Made by a program: the position numbers and the translations under genes. 5,118 nucleotides of DNA from Gemmatimonadota bacterium (GTDB lineage Bacteria; Orphanbacterota; Orphanbacteria; Orphanbacterales; Orphanbacteraceae), in contig JABDJQ010000613.1 in assembly GCA_013002425.1 (NCBI GenBank), positions 1-5,118 on the forward strand, given 5' to 3'. Under the pieces are notes generated by a model. The model was not told the DNA's origin. It saw only the letters and a program-made list of their open reading frames with translations, and ran no database searches. Every line of letters begins with the position of its first letter. The stretch's first letter is position 1. This document shows, in pieces, positions 1-5,118 of this stretch.

Positions 1-455
1 GTCGAAGTCCTCTCGCGGAGGGCATTTTTCGGAAACAACTCCCCGCAAAGTGGAAAGAGATCGTACTCGTTTCCTCAGCCGGTGTTTCCGCGTTCCCCGG
101 AACCCCGGTATCGCACCAGTCCGTTGCGGTCGCGGCCGAACACGGCATCGATCTCTCCGCCCTGTCGGCGGATCGACTTGCGGGTGCGCTTCTCGATGCC
201 ACTCTCTATCTTGTGATGGAAGAGACGCATCGCAGGGCCCTGGTCACGCTCCATCCCGAAATTGCGGATCGGGTGTTTCTCCTGACCGATTTTCTGCCGC
301 GTGATCATCCGCTTCACGCGCAGGGGATCCCGGATCCTTTCGGCGGCGCCCTCGATCGGTACCGTGAAACGTACCGCGTGATCGAAGAAGCGATTTCGAA
401 GAGCTGGGTTGCAATCGAGCGTCACCTGGAAACGGGTCGCGCTCTTCCCGAATAA
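1..455 (+). CDS. Low-molecular-weight protein tyrosine phosphatase, 5'-truncated by window edge
   Basis: This is the C-terminal 150 residues of a low-molecular-weight protein tyrosine (or arginine) phosphatase, a cytoplasmic enzyme that dephosphorylates proteins through a cysteinyl-phosphate intermediate. The readable frame begins at base 3 with RSPLAEGIFRK, the tail of the family P-loop C-x5-R-S. The bases 'gt' at the very edge fit the last two of a Cys codon (usual CRSP). The nucleophilic Cys lies outside the window, and roughly 10-15 residues are missing. Next come the family's SAG-x(5)-G-x-P segment (bases 60-110), a GIDLS element, and near the C-terminus DPFGG (Asp codon 333-335), which carries the general-acid Asp. 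The end (TAA 453-455) is at the usual place. A downstream ATG at 213 is internal, not a start. Related genes often sit near rpiB/glyA in other bacteria, sometimes called ywlE or wzb; the substrate cannot be told from this sequence. Confidence 0.9.
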   Translation, partial: RSPLAEGIFRKQLPAKWKEIVLVSSAGVSAFPGTPVSHQSVAVAAEHGIDLSALSADRLAGALLDATLYLVMEETHRRALVTLHPEIADRVFLLTDFLPRDHPLHAQGIPDPFGGALDRYRETYRVIEEAISKSWVAIERHLETGRALPE

Positions 456-456
456 A

Positions 457-462
457 AAGGAG
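457..462 (+). promoter_or_regulatory. Shine-Dalgarno site of ilvE
   Basis: AAGGAG lies six bases before the ATG at 469, inside an A-rich run that begins at the stop codon of the preceding phosphatase gene. It is the best ribosome-binding site in the window. It settles the ilvE start in favour of 469 over an in-frame TTG at 409. Confidence 0.85.
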
Positions 463-468
463 CAGTCA

Positions 469-1404
469 ATGCCATATACCAAAAGCCAGAAAATCTGGAT
501 GAACGGTGAGTTTGTCGATTGGGACAAGGCCCAGGTGCACGTCCTGACGCATGCTCTTCACTACGGGTCCAGCGTGTTCGAAGGAATGCGCTGTTACAAA
601 ACGAAGAACGGGTCCGCCGTGTTCCGCCTGACGGAACACATGGAACGTCTCGTGAACTCCGCCAAGATCTACAAGATGGCGCCGTCCTATTCCGTGACGG
701 AACTCGTCGAAGCGGTCGAGGAGACGATCCGGACGAACGAAATGGACGAGTGCTATGTCCGTCCGCTCGTCTTCCGCGGGTTCGGCGACGTCGGAGTAAA
801 TCCGAAGTCGTGCCCGATCGAGACGATGATCGCGGTCTGGGGATGGGGCGCCTATCTCGGCGCGGGAGCCATCGAAGACGGTGTCGATGTCATGGTTTCC
901 TCCTGGCAGCGCTTCGCTCCGAATACGCTTCCGGCCATGTCGAAGTGCGCGGCCAATTACATGAACTCGCAACTCGCGAAACTCGAAGCGATCGACGCGG
1001 GGTTCGTCGAGGGCATCCTCATCAATACGAACGGCTACGTCTGCGAGGGAAGCGGCGAAAACATCTTCGTGGTCTGGCGCGACCAGATCATGACCCCGCC
1101 GCTCGCGTCCTCGATCCTGCCGGGCCTCACGCGCGATTCGATCATCAAGCTCGCGAAGGACAAGGGATACGATGTCGTCGAGCAGGACATCCCGCGTGAA
1201 CTCCTGTACGTGGCGGACGAAGTTTTCTTCACGGGAAGCGCGGCTGAAGTGACGCCGATCCGGTCGGTCGACCGGCATGCCGTGGGATCGGGCAAGCGCG
1301 GTCCTGTTACGAAAGATCTGCAGGAGCACTTCGCCGGCATTACCTCCGGCGAACGGGAAGACGTCCACGGATGGCTTCATTACGTTACAAAGGTCGCCGT
1401 ATGA
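469..1404 (+). CDS. ilvE: Branched-chain amino acid aminotransferase
   Basis: This 311-residue, PLP-dependent fold-type IV transaminase matches the length of E. coli IlvE (309 aa). It interconverts Leu, Ile and Val with their 2-oxo acids using glutamate/2-oxoglutarate, the last step of branched-chain amino acid synthesis and the first of their breakdown, in the cytoplasm. Visible signatures are the N-terminal WMNGEFVDWDKAQVHVLTHA and GSSVFEGMR (33-41), the PLP-anchoring lysine K159 in MSKCAANYMNS, EGSGENIF (193-200) whose Glu contacts the pyridine nitrogen, and TGSAAEVTPIRSVD (255-268), which includes phosphate-binding and specificity residues. The start at 469 has a good Shine-Dalgarno and gives the normal family N-terminus. 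The stop TGA overlaps the next ATG by four bases (ATGA), so rpiB::glyA translation is probably coupled. D-amino acid transaminase and aminodeoxychorismate lyase share the fold but are usually shorter and match less well. Confidence 0.95.
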   Translation: MPYTKSQKIWMNGEFVDWDKAQVHVLTHALHYGSSVFEGMRCYKTKNGSAVFRLTEHMERLVNSAKIYKMAPSYSVTELVEAVEETIRTNEMDECYVRPLVFRGFGDVGVNPKSCPIETMIAVWGWGAYLGAGAIEDGVDVMVSSWQRFAPNTLPAMSKCAANYMNSQLAKLEAIDAGFVEGILINTNGYVCEGSGENIFVVWRDQIMTPPLASSILPGLTRDSIIKLAKDKGYDVVEQDIPRELLYVADEVFFTGSAAEVTPIRSVDRHAVGSGKRGPVTKDLQEHFAGITSGEREDVHGWLHYVTKVAV

Positions 1405-1820
1405 GAATCGCGGTCGGCTCCGACCACGCCGGCTTTCCGATGAAGAAGCAAGTGGTCGAGATTCTGAAGTCGCTCGGCCACGACGTGGTCGACAAGGGCA
1501 CGGACAGCGAGGCGTCGACCGATTACCCGGATTACGCGCATGCCGTCACATGGAGCATGGCCACCGGGGAGACGGAGGTCGGCGTCCTTGCATGCGGGAG
1601 CGGCATCGGCATGTCGATGGCCGCAAACCGGACGGACGGAATCCGCGCGGCGCTCGTGGAAGACAAAGAGACCGCGCGGCTTTCCCGCGCCCACAACGAT
1701 GCCAACGTGCTCGTTCTGCCCGGACGATTCCTTTCCGACGACAAACTTCGCGAGATCATCGAGACCTGGCTTGCGACGGAATTCGAAGCCGGGCGCCACG
1801 CGAACCGCGTTCGCAAAATC
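1401..1820 (+). other. rpiB: RpiB domain of the fusion
   Basis: Residues 1-140 follow the RpiB/LacAB family from its first residues (MRIAVGSDHAGF) to the usual C-terminal GRH-x-x-R-V-x-K-I. Aligned from memory with the 149-residue E. coli RpiB, D8/H9, C65 (E. coli C66), H98 (E. coli H99) and R132 are all kept. The Cys in the active-site loop favours the RpiB type that isomerises ribose-5-phosphate. Allose-6-phosphate is a known side substrate in the family and cannot be excluded. Confidence 0.9.
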
Positions 1821-3110
1821 GACGACCCGGAGCCGGAGGCCGGCACGCGTCTCGCGCCTCCCGGGCACGGGCATCACGTGTTTCTGCCGCATGCGGATCC
1901 GGAGATCGCGCGCCTGGTTCGACAGGAACAGGACCGCCAGGAACATCAGATCGAACTGATCGCGTCTGAAAACTTTGCGAGTGAAGCAGTGCTCGAGGCG
2001 CTGGCGTCCGTTCTCAACAACAAGTACGCCGAAGGGTATCCGGGCAAGCGGTACTACGGCGGCTGCGAGTACGTGGACGAAGTCGAGAACATCGCGCGCG
2101 ATCGCGTGAAGGCGCTTTACGGCGCGGAGCACGCGAACGTGCAGCCGCACTCCGGATCGAGCGCGAACATCGCCGCCTACTTCGCGCTGCTGGAACATGG
2201 CGACACGATTCTCGGCATGAACCTTTCGCACGGCGGTCACCTGACACACGGGCACCCGGTTAATTTCTCGGGACGTTTCTTCAACGTAAGCGCCTACGGC
2301 GTCTCGAAGGAGACCGGACGGCTGGACTACGACGAGATCCGCGCGATCGCGAAAGATGCGAAACCGCGCATGATCATCGCCGGCGCTTCCGCGTATTCAC
2401 GCAAGATCGATTTCGAGGCGTTTCGCTCGATCGCCGACGAAGTGGGGGCTTACCTGCTCGTCGACATGGCGCATTACTCGGGTCTCATCGCCGCCGGGGT
2501 GTATCCGAATCCCACGCCGCTGGCCGACGTGGTGACGAGCACCACGCACAAGACCCTGCGCGGTCCCCGCGGCGGTTTCATATTGTGCAGGCAGGAGCAT
2601 GCCGAGAAGATCGACAAAGTGACTTTCCCGGGGATGCAGGGCGGGCCGCTCATGCATTGCATCGCGGCGAAGGCGGTCTGTTTCCGCGAAGCGGCGACGC
2701 CCGCGTTCCGTGAGTATCAGAAGAACGTCGTCGCGAACGCGAGCGCCCTTGCCGGGGCCCTGATGAAGAACGAGTTCGATGTGGTCTCCGGAGGAACCGA
2801 CAGCCACGTGTTTCTGCTCGACCTCACGTCACGCGACGTATCGGGAAAGAAGGTCGAGAAGGCGCTCGACAAAGCGGGCATAACCGCGAACAAGAACACC
2901 GTGCCGTTCGACACGCGCTCCCCGTTTATCACGAGCGGGATTCGGATCGGAACGCCGGCCGTAACCACGCGCCGCATGGGGACGTCCGAGATGCAGTCGA
3001 TTGCCGGATTCATGGCGCGCGTCGTCGCGGATCCCGCAAACGAAGAGACATTGCAGGCGGTGCGTGCGGACGTACGCGCGCTCTGCGAACGTTTTCCCCT
3101 CTATCGGTAG
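1401..3110 (+). CDS. rpiB-glyA: Fused ribose-5-phosphate isomerase B / serine hydroxymethyltransferase
   Basis: One uninterrupted frame of 569 residues encodes two complete enzymes. Residues 1-140 are RpiB (ribulose-5-P to ribose-5-P, pentose phosphate pathway). Residues about 160-569 are SHMT (serine + tetrahydrofolate to glycine + methylene-tetrahydrofolate). They are joined by a roughly 20-residue linker rich in Pro, Gly, His and charged residues. RpiB motifs include SDHAGF (7-12), the catalytic-type Cys C65 in ACGSGIGMS, H98 in SRAHNDANV, and GRH (131-133). SHMT motifs include IELIASENF (184-192), YAEGYPGKRYYGG with E211, DMAH (355-358), the PLP lysine K384 in STTHKTLRGPRGG, and SGIRIGTPA (512-520). 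The start is ATG 1401, overlapping the ilvE TGA, with an AAAGG at 1388-1392. Both halves have normal length and no missing key residue, so both activities are expected. Separate adjacent rpiB and glyA genes are the usual arrangement; the fusion is what is odd here. Confidence 0.9.
   Translation: MRIAVGSDHAGFPMKKQVVEILKSLGHDVVDKGTDSEASTDYPDYAHAVTWSMATGETEVGVLACGSGIGMSMAANRTDGIRAALVEDKETARLSRAHNDANVLVLPGRFLSDDKLREIIETWLATEFEAGRHANRVRKIDDPEPEAGTRLAPPGHGHHVFLPHADPEIARLVRQEQDRQEHQIELIASENFASEAVLEALASVLNNKYAEGYPGKRYYGGCEYVDEVENIARDRVKALYGAEHANVQPHSGSSANIAAYFALLEHGDTILGMNLSHGGHLTHGHPVNFSGRFFNVSAYGVSKETGRLDYDEIRAIAKDAKPRMIIAGASAYSRKIDFEAFRSIADEVGAYLLVDMAHYSGLIAAGVYPNPTPLADVVTSTTHKTLRGPRGGFILCRQEHAEKIDKVTFPGMQGGPLMHCIAAKAVCFREAATPAFREYQKNVVANASALAGALMKNEFDVVSGGTDSHVFLLDLTSRDVSGKKVEKALDKAGITANKNTVPFDTRSPFITSGIRIGTPAVTTRRMGTSEMQSIAGFMARVVADPANEETLQAVRADVRALCERFPLYR
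1878..3110 (+). other. glyA: SHMT (GlyA) domain of the fusion
   Basis: From residue 160 (VFLPHADPEIARLVRQEQ) the sequence matches the normal beginning of bacterial SHMT and runs about 410 residues to the usual ending LCERFPLY, close to the 417 of E. coli GlyA. The PLP-lysine K384 (E. coli K229), E211 (E57), D355, H358 and R515 (R363) are present. The domain is full-length, with no truncated N-terminal arm. Residue 160 is encoded by GTG (1878-1880), which could in principle act as an internal start. Confidence 0.92.
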
Positions 3111-3121
3111 CGTGATCTGTC

Positions 3122-3571
3122 ATGAGGTGTCCATCCTGCGGATGTGATGACGACCGCGTCATCGATTCGCGCACCACGCGCGAAGGACGCGTCGTAAGAC
3201 GCCGCCGCCACTGCGAAGAGTGCAGCACCCGCTTCACGACTTACGAATACATCGAACCGTTCGCGTCGATGGTCGTCAAGAAAGACGGACGCCGCGAACC
3301 GTTCGACCGCCAGAAGATGGCAGGCGGAATCCTGATCGCGTGCCAGAAGCGCCCCGTTTCCCCCGACCGGATCGACCAGCTCGTCGACCGCGTCGAAGCC
3401 AGAATCGGAGAGCGCGGGGAGCGTGAGATCCCGAGTGAGGTCGTGGGTCAGCTCGTGATGGAAGAACTGCAGGAAGTCGATCAGGTCGCCTACGTCCGGT
3501 TCGCCTCCGTATACCGCCATTTCAAGGACGTGGGCGAGTTTCTCGAAGAGATCCGCTCCATGCTCAAGTAG
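3122..3571 (+). CDS. nrdR: Transcriptional repressor NrdR
   Basis: This 149-residue NrdR is the nucleotide-sensing repressor that binds NrdR boxes upstream of ribonucleotide reductase operons and responds to the ATP/dATP balance. The N-terminal zinc ribbon has its four cysteines at C3, C6, C31 and C34 (MRCPSC and HCEEC), followed by the basic, DNA-contacting segment RVVRRRRH (23-30). The ATP-cone domain follows from about residue 49 (MVVKKDGRREPFDRQKM) to YVRFASVYRHFKD (124-136). Length and motif order are exactly those of the family. The start at 3122 gives the invariant MRCP N-terminus but has no clear Shine-Dalgarno, so it may rely on ribosomes finishing glyA 11 bases upstream. The nrdR-glyA adjacency is recurrent in bacteria. 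No NrdR box or ribonucleotide reductase gene is visible in this window, so its targets lie elsewhere. Confidence 0.96.
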   Translation: MRCPSCGCDDDRVIDSRTTREGRVVRRRRHCEECSTRFTTYEYIEPFASMVVKKDGRREPFDRQKMAGGILIACQKRPVSPDRIDQLVDRVEARIGERGEREIPSEVVGQLVMEELQEVDQVAYVRFASVYRHFKDVGEFLEEIRSMLK

Positions 3572-3576
3572 GCCGC

Positions 3577-4356
3577 ATGCCCGCGCAGAACAGACAGTCC
3601 GACCTCCTTCGCAAGAAGGACATGCCTTTCCTCGATCACCTGGAAGAACTGCGCGGCGTGCTGCTGCAGTGTGTGGTGGTCGTCGGCGTGCTGGCGATCG
3701 GCGCCTGGTTCGTGAGCGAGCCCGTGCTCCGTGCGATCACGAAGCCCATCGGTAATGTCGTGTTCCTGAGCCCGACCGAAGCGTTCACACTGCGCGTCAA
3801 GGTATCGCTCCTGACCGGGTTTCTGGCGGCGCTGCCCTTCGTGCTCTTCAAGGCGTGGTCGTTCGTGGCGCCCGGACTCGTCGATACGGAGAGACGATTT
3901 CTTACGATTGCGGTCTTCGGTTCCACGGTTCTCTTTCTCGGCGGCGCGTCGTTCGCGTACTTCGCGCTGATTCCGCTCGCGCTCACGTTTCTGCTCGCAT
4001 TCGGCGGGGACTACATGGTCCCGATGATCACGGCAACGAGCTACTTCGGCTTCGTCTCCAAACTGACTCTCGCGCTCGGGATCGTGTTTCAACTTCCGCT
4101 CGTCGTCGCGTTCGGAACGTACGCCGGCGTGATCCAGCCCGAGTGGCTTCTGAAGAAGTGGCGCTACGCGATCGTGATCATCGCTTTTCTTTCCGCGGCG
4201 ATCACCCCGCCCGATATCGCCTCGCAGATTCTGGTCGGCGGCCCGGTGATCGGCCTCTATTTTCTGTCAGCGGGAGTTTCAATGATGATCCGGAAAAGGG
4301 AAAAGAAGGAGAAACAGACCACGGAAGACTCGTCGGAAGCGGGGGCCGAAACGTGA
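3577..4356 (+). CDS. tatC: Sec-independent (twin-arginine) protein translocase subunit TatC
   Basis: This 259-residue inner-membrane protein is the receptor core of the Tat pathway, which binds twin-arginine signal peptides and exports folded proteins. The cytoplasmic N-terminus carries MPFLDHLEELR (16-26), containing the conserved Glu-Leu-Arg. SPTEAF (65-70) and the W-x-F-x-x-PGL-x-x-x-E loop (94-105) match the signal-peptide-binding site, and TPPD (210-213) is the conserved element before the last helix. About six hydrophobic segments are visible, near 27-48, 75-97, 110-134, 155-182, 195-209 and 215-236. A charged, probably disordered tail (KREKKEK onwards, 240-259) follows. In the fourth membrane region the usual F-E-x-P is F-Q-L-P (Q172). 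The start lies five bases after nrdR. No tatA or tatB is in the window, so those partners must be encoded elsewhere. Confidence 0.95.
   Translation: MPAQNRQSDLLRKKDMPFLDHLEELRGVLLQCVVVVGVLAIGAWFVSEPVLRAITKPIGNVVFLSPTEAFTLRVKVSLLTGFLAALPFVLFKAWSFVAPGLVDTERRFLTIAVFGSTVLFLGGASFAYFALIPLALTFLLAFGGDYMVPMITATSYFGFVSKLTLALGIVFQLPLVVAFGTYAGVIQPEWLLKKWRYAIVIIAFLSAAITPPDIASQILVGGPVIGLYFLSAGVSMMIRKREKKEKQTTEDSSEAGAET
4341..4345 (+). promoter_or_regulatory. Weak ribosome-binding site for the suhB-like gene
   Basis: A GGGGG run seven bases before the GTG at 4353 is the only purine-rich site available. It lies inside the tatC reading frame. With the GTGA overlap it suggests the downstream gene is read by ribosomes terminating on tatC. 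Confidence 0.4.
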
Positions 4357-5118
4357 GCCGCTTCATCGAATCCGTCGCGCGTGAGGCGGGGGCGCTTCTG
4401 AGAGAACGTTTCGCGAGGCAGAAAACGGACGGAGTTCGCTTCAAGGGCGAGAAGGATCCCGTGACCGAAGCCGATCACGCTTCGCAGGATCTGATCGTGA
4501 GACTCATTCGGGAGAAGTTCCCGTCCGATCGAATCGTGGCGGAGGAAGACGGCGCGGATTCCGGCTCGGGAGACTCGGTCTGGTATGTCGATCCGCTCGA
4601 CGGAACGACGAACTTCCTGCACCGGTTCCCGTTCTTTTCCGTCTCGATCGCGCGTGTGAAGAAAGACGAGATCGTGTGCGGCGTCGTATATAACCCGGTA
4701 ACGGACGACTGCTTCACGGCGGAAGCAGGCGGCGGCGCCTGGCACAACGGCACGAGGGTGCGTGTGGACGACGAGGCAGGCCCGTTGCGATCGATCATCG
4801 CGACAGGCTTTGCGTGCGTGCGCTCGAACCGCGTGCACGACACCGTCCCGTTTTTCGATTCGATGGTGCGCGAAGTGCAGGGAGTGCGCCGGGCCGGTTC
4901 CGCCGCGCTCGATCTTTCCTTCACGGCGCGCGGCACGTTCGGCGCTTTCTACGAATTGAACCTGAACCCGTGGGACATCGCAGCCGGCATCCTGCTGGTG
5001 AAAGAGGCAGGCGGCATCGTGACGGACTTTACCGGAGGTTCCGGCATGTTCGAGCGGAAGGAAGTGGTGGCGGGCGGCGCGGCCATGCACTCCTATGTGC
5101 TGGGCAGGATCCGGGGAG
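4353..5118 (+). CDS. suhB: Inositol-1-monophosphatase family protein (SuhB-like), 3'-truncated by window edge
   Basis: This frame begins at GTG 4353, overlapping the tatC TGA (GTGA), and stays open to the right edge, giving 255 residues. E. coli SuhB has 267, so only the last few are missing. It belongs to the Mg2+-dependent, lithium-sensitive phosphatase superfamily, which hydrolyses inositol-1-phosphate and similar sugar or polyol phosphates in the cytoplasm. Metal ligands are in place: E64 in VAEEDG, D80 and D83 in WYVDPLDGTTNFLH, and D208 in NPWDIAAG. Also visible are KDPVTEAD (34-41), GSAALDLSFTARG (182-194) and the C-terminal KEAGGIVTDFTGG (217-229). The N-terminus MSRFIESVAREAGALLRE aligns with the family's usual start, supporting GTG. 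Members with other substrates (histidinol phosphate, fructose-1,6-bisphosphate, nucleotide bisphosphates) look similar, so the symbol is tentative while the family is certain. Confidence 0.9.
   Translation, partial: MSRFIESVAREAGALLRERFARQKTDGVRFKGEKDPVTEADHASQDLIVRLIREKFPSDRIVAEEDGADSGSGDSVWYVDPLDGTTNFLHRFPFFSVSIARVKKDEIVCGVVYNPVTDDCFTAEAGGGAWHNGTRVRVDDEAGPLRSIIATGFACVRSNRVHDTVPFFDSMVREVQGVRRAGSAALDLSFTARGTFGAFYELNLNPWDIAAGILLVKEAGGIVTDFTGGSGMFERKEVVAGGAAMHSYVLGRIRG

Noticed and set aside
213..455. Independent 80-residue gene starting at ATG 213
   Set aside because: The frame is open to the left edge and reads as a continuous phosphatase from the P-loop onward; the ATG is an internal Met.
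409..468. Longer ilvE start at TTG 409
   Set aside because: It would add 20 residues unlike the family N-terminus and overlap the phosphatase gene; ATG 469 has a strong AAGGAG and gives the normal IlvE beginning.
466..1380. Long minus-strand open frame opposite ilvE
   Set aside because: Arg/Asp/His-rich translation with no recognisable motif; it exactly shadows a certain gene in GC-rich DNA, where antisense frames lack stops.
1277..1969. Plus-strand open frames in alternative phases over rpiB
   Set aside because: Arg/Gly/Pro-rich translations typical of out-of-phase reading in GC-rich DNA. They are useful only as evidence that no stop codons lie at the fusion junction.
1380..2255. Long minus-strand open frame opposite rpiB::glyA
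   Set aside because: Low-complexity composition, no motif, wholly antisense to two well-conserved domains; an artefact of codon bias.
3490..4092. Minus-strand open frame opposite tatC
   Set aside because: Highly charged, repetitive Glu/Arg translation, the complement of hydrophobic codons of TatC; not a gene.
4257..5090. Minus-strand open frame opposite the suhB-like gene
   Set aside because: The plus strand holds an unbroken inositol monophosphatase with all metal ligands; the antisense frame shows no family features.
1..5118. RNA genes, CRISPR arrays, insertion sequences, phage or defence genes
   Set aside because: Scanned for tRNA-like ends, regularly spaced repeats, transposase or integrase motifs and terminal inverted repeats; nothing seen, and nearly every base is accounted for by conserved core genes.

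Overview
The window is a dense, single-direction (+) block of six conserved bacterial housekeeping genes. There is essentially no intergenic DNA: gaps are 13, 11 and 5 bases, plus two 4-base stop/start overlaps. By eye it is GC-rich, with G/C favoured at third codon positions, and it uses the standard code with ATG and GTG starts. Gene content (NrdR, TatC, a SuhB-like phosphatase, RpiB, bacterial GlyA, IlvE) is clearly bacterial. I cannot place the phylum: the rpiB-glyA-nrdR neighbourhood is known from several deep bacterial lineages, and nothing here is diagnostic.

Layout, left to right. (1) Bases 1-455 are the 3' part of a low-molecular-weight protein tyrosine phosphatase gene, cut by the window edge inside the catalytic P-loop. 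(2) Bases 469-1404 encode a branched-chain amino acid aminotransferase (ilvE) with a strong Shine-Dalgarno. (3) Bases 1401-3110 form one open frame joining a complete ribose-5-phosphate isomerase B to a complete serine hydroxymethyltransferase (rpiB::glyA), with no stop between them. (4) Bases 3122-3571 encode the ribonucleotide reductase repressor NrdR. (5) Bases 3577-4356 encode the Tat translocase subunit TatC. (6) Bases 4353 to the right edge encode an inositol monophosphatase-family enzyme (suhB-like), starting at GTG inside the tatC stop and lacking only its extreme C-terminus.

Functionally, the middle of the block fits nucleotide precursor supply. RpiB gives ribose-5-phosphate (to PRPP), GlyA gives glycine and methylene-tetrahydrofolate (purine and dTMP synthesis), and NrdR controls the ribonucleotide reductase genes. 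IlvE, TatC and the phosphatases are probably co-transcribed passengers. I see no promoter, terminator, RNA gene, mobile element, repeat array or CRISPR, and no gene-free stretch above 13 bases.

The one unusual point is the RpiB-SHMT fusion. All key residues of both enzymes are present. All three forward frames lack stop codons across the junction, so a simple single-base sequencing frameshift does not explain the missing rpiB stop. I see no sign of a wholly new system; the rest is ordinary core genome.
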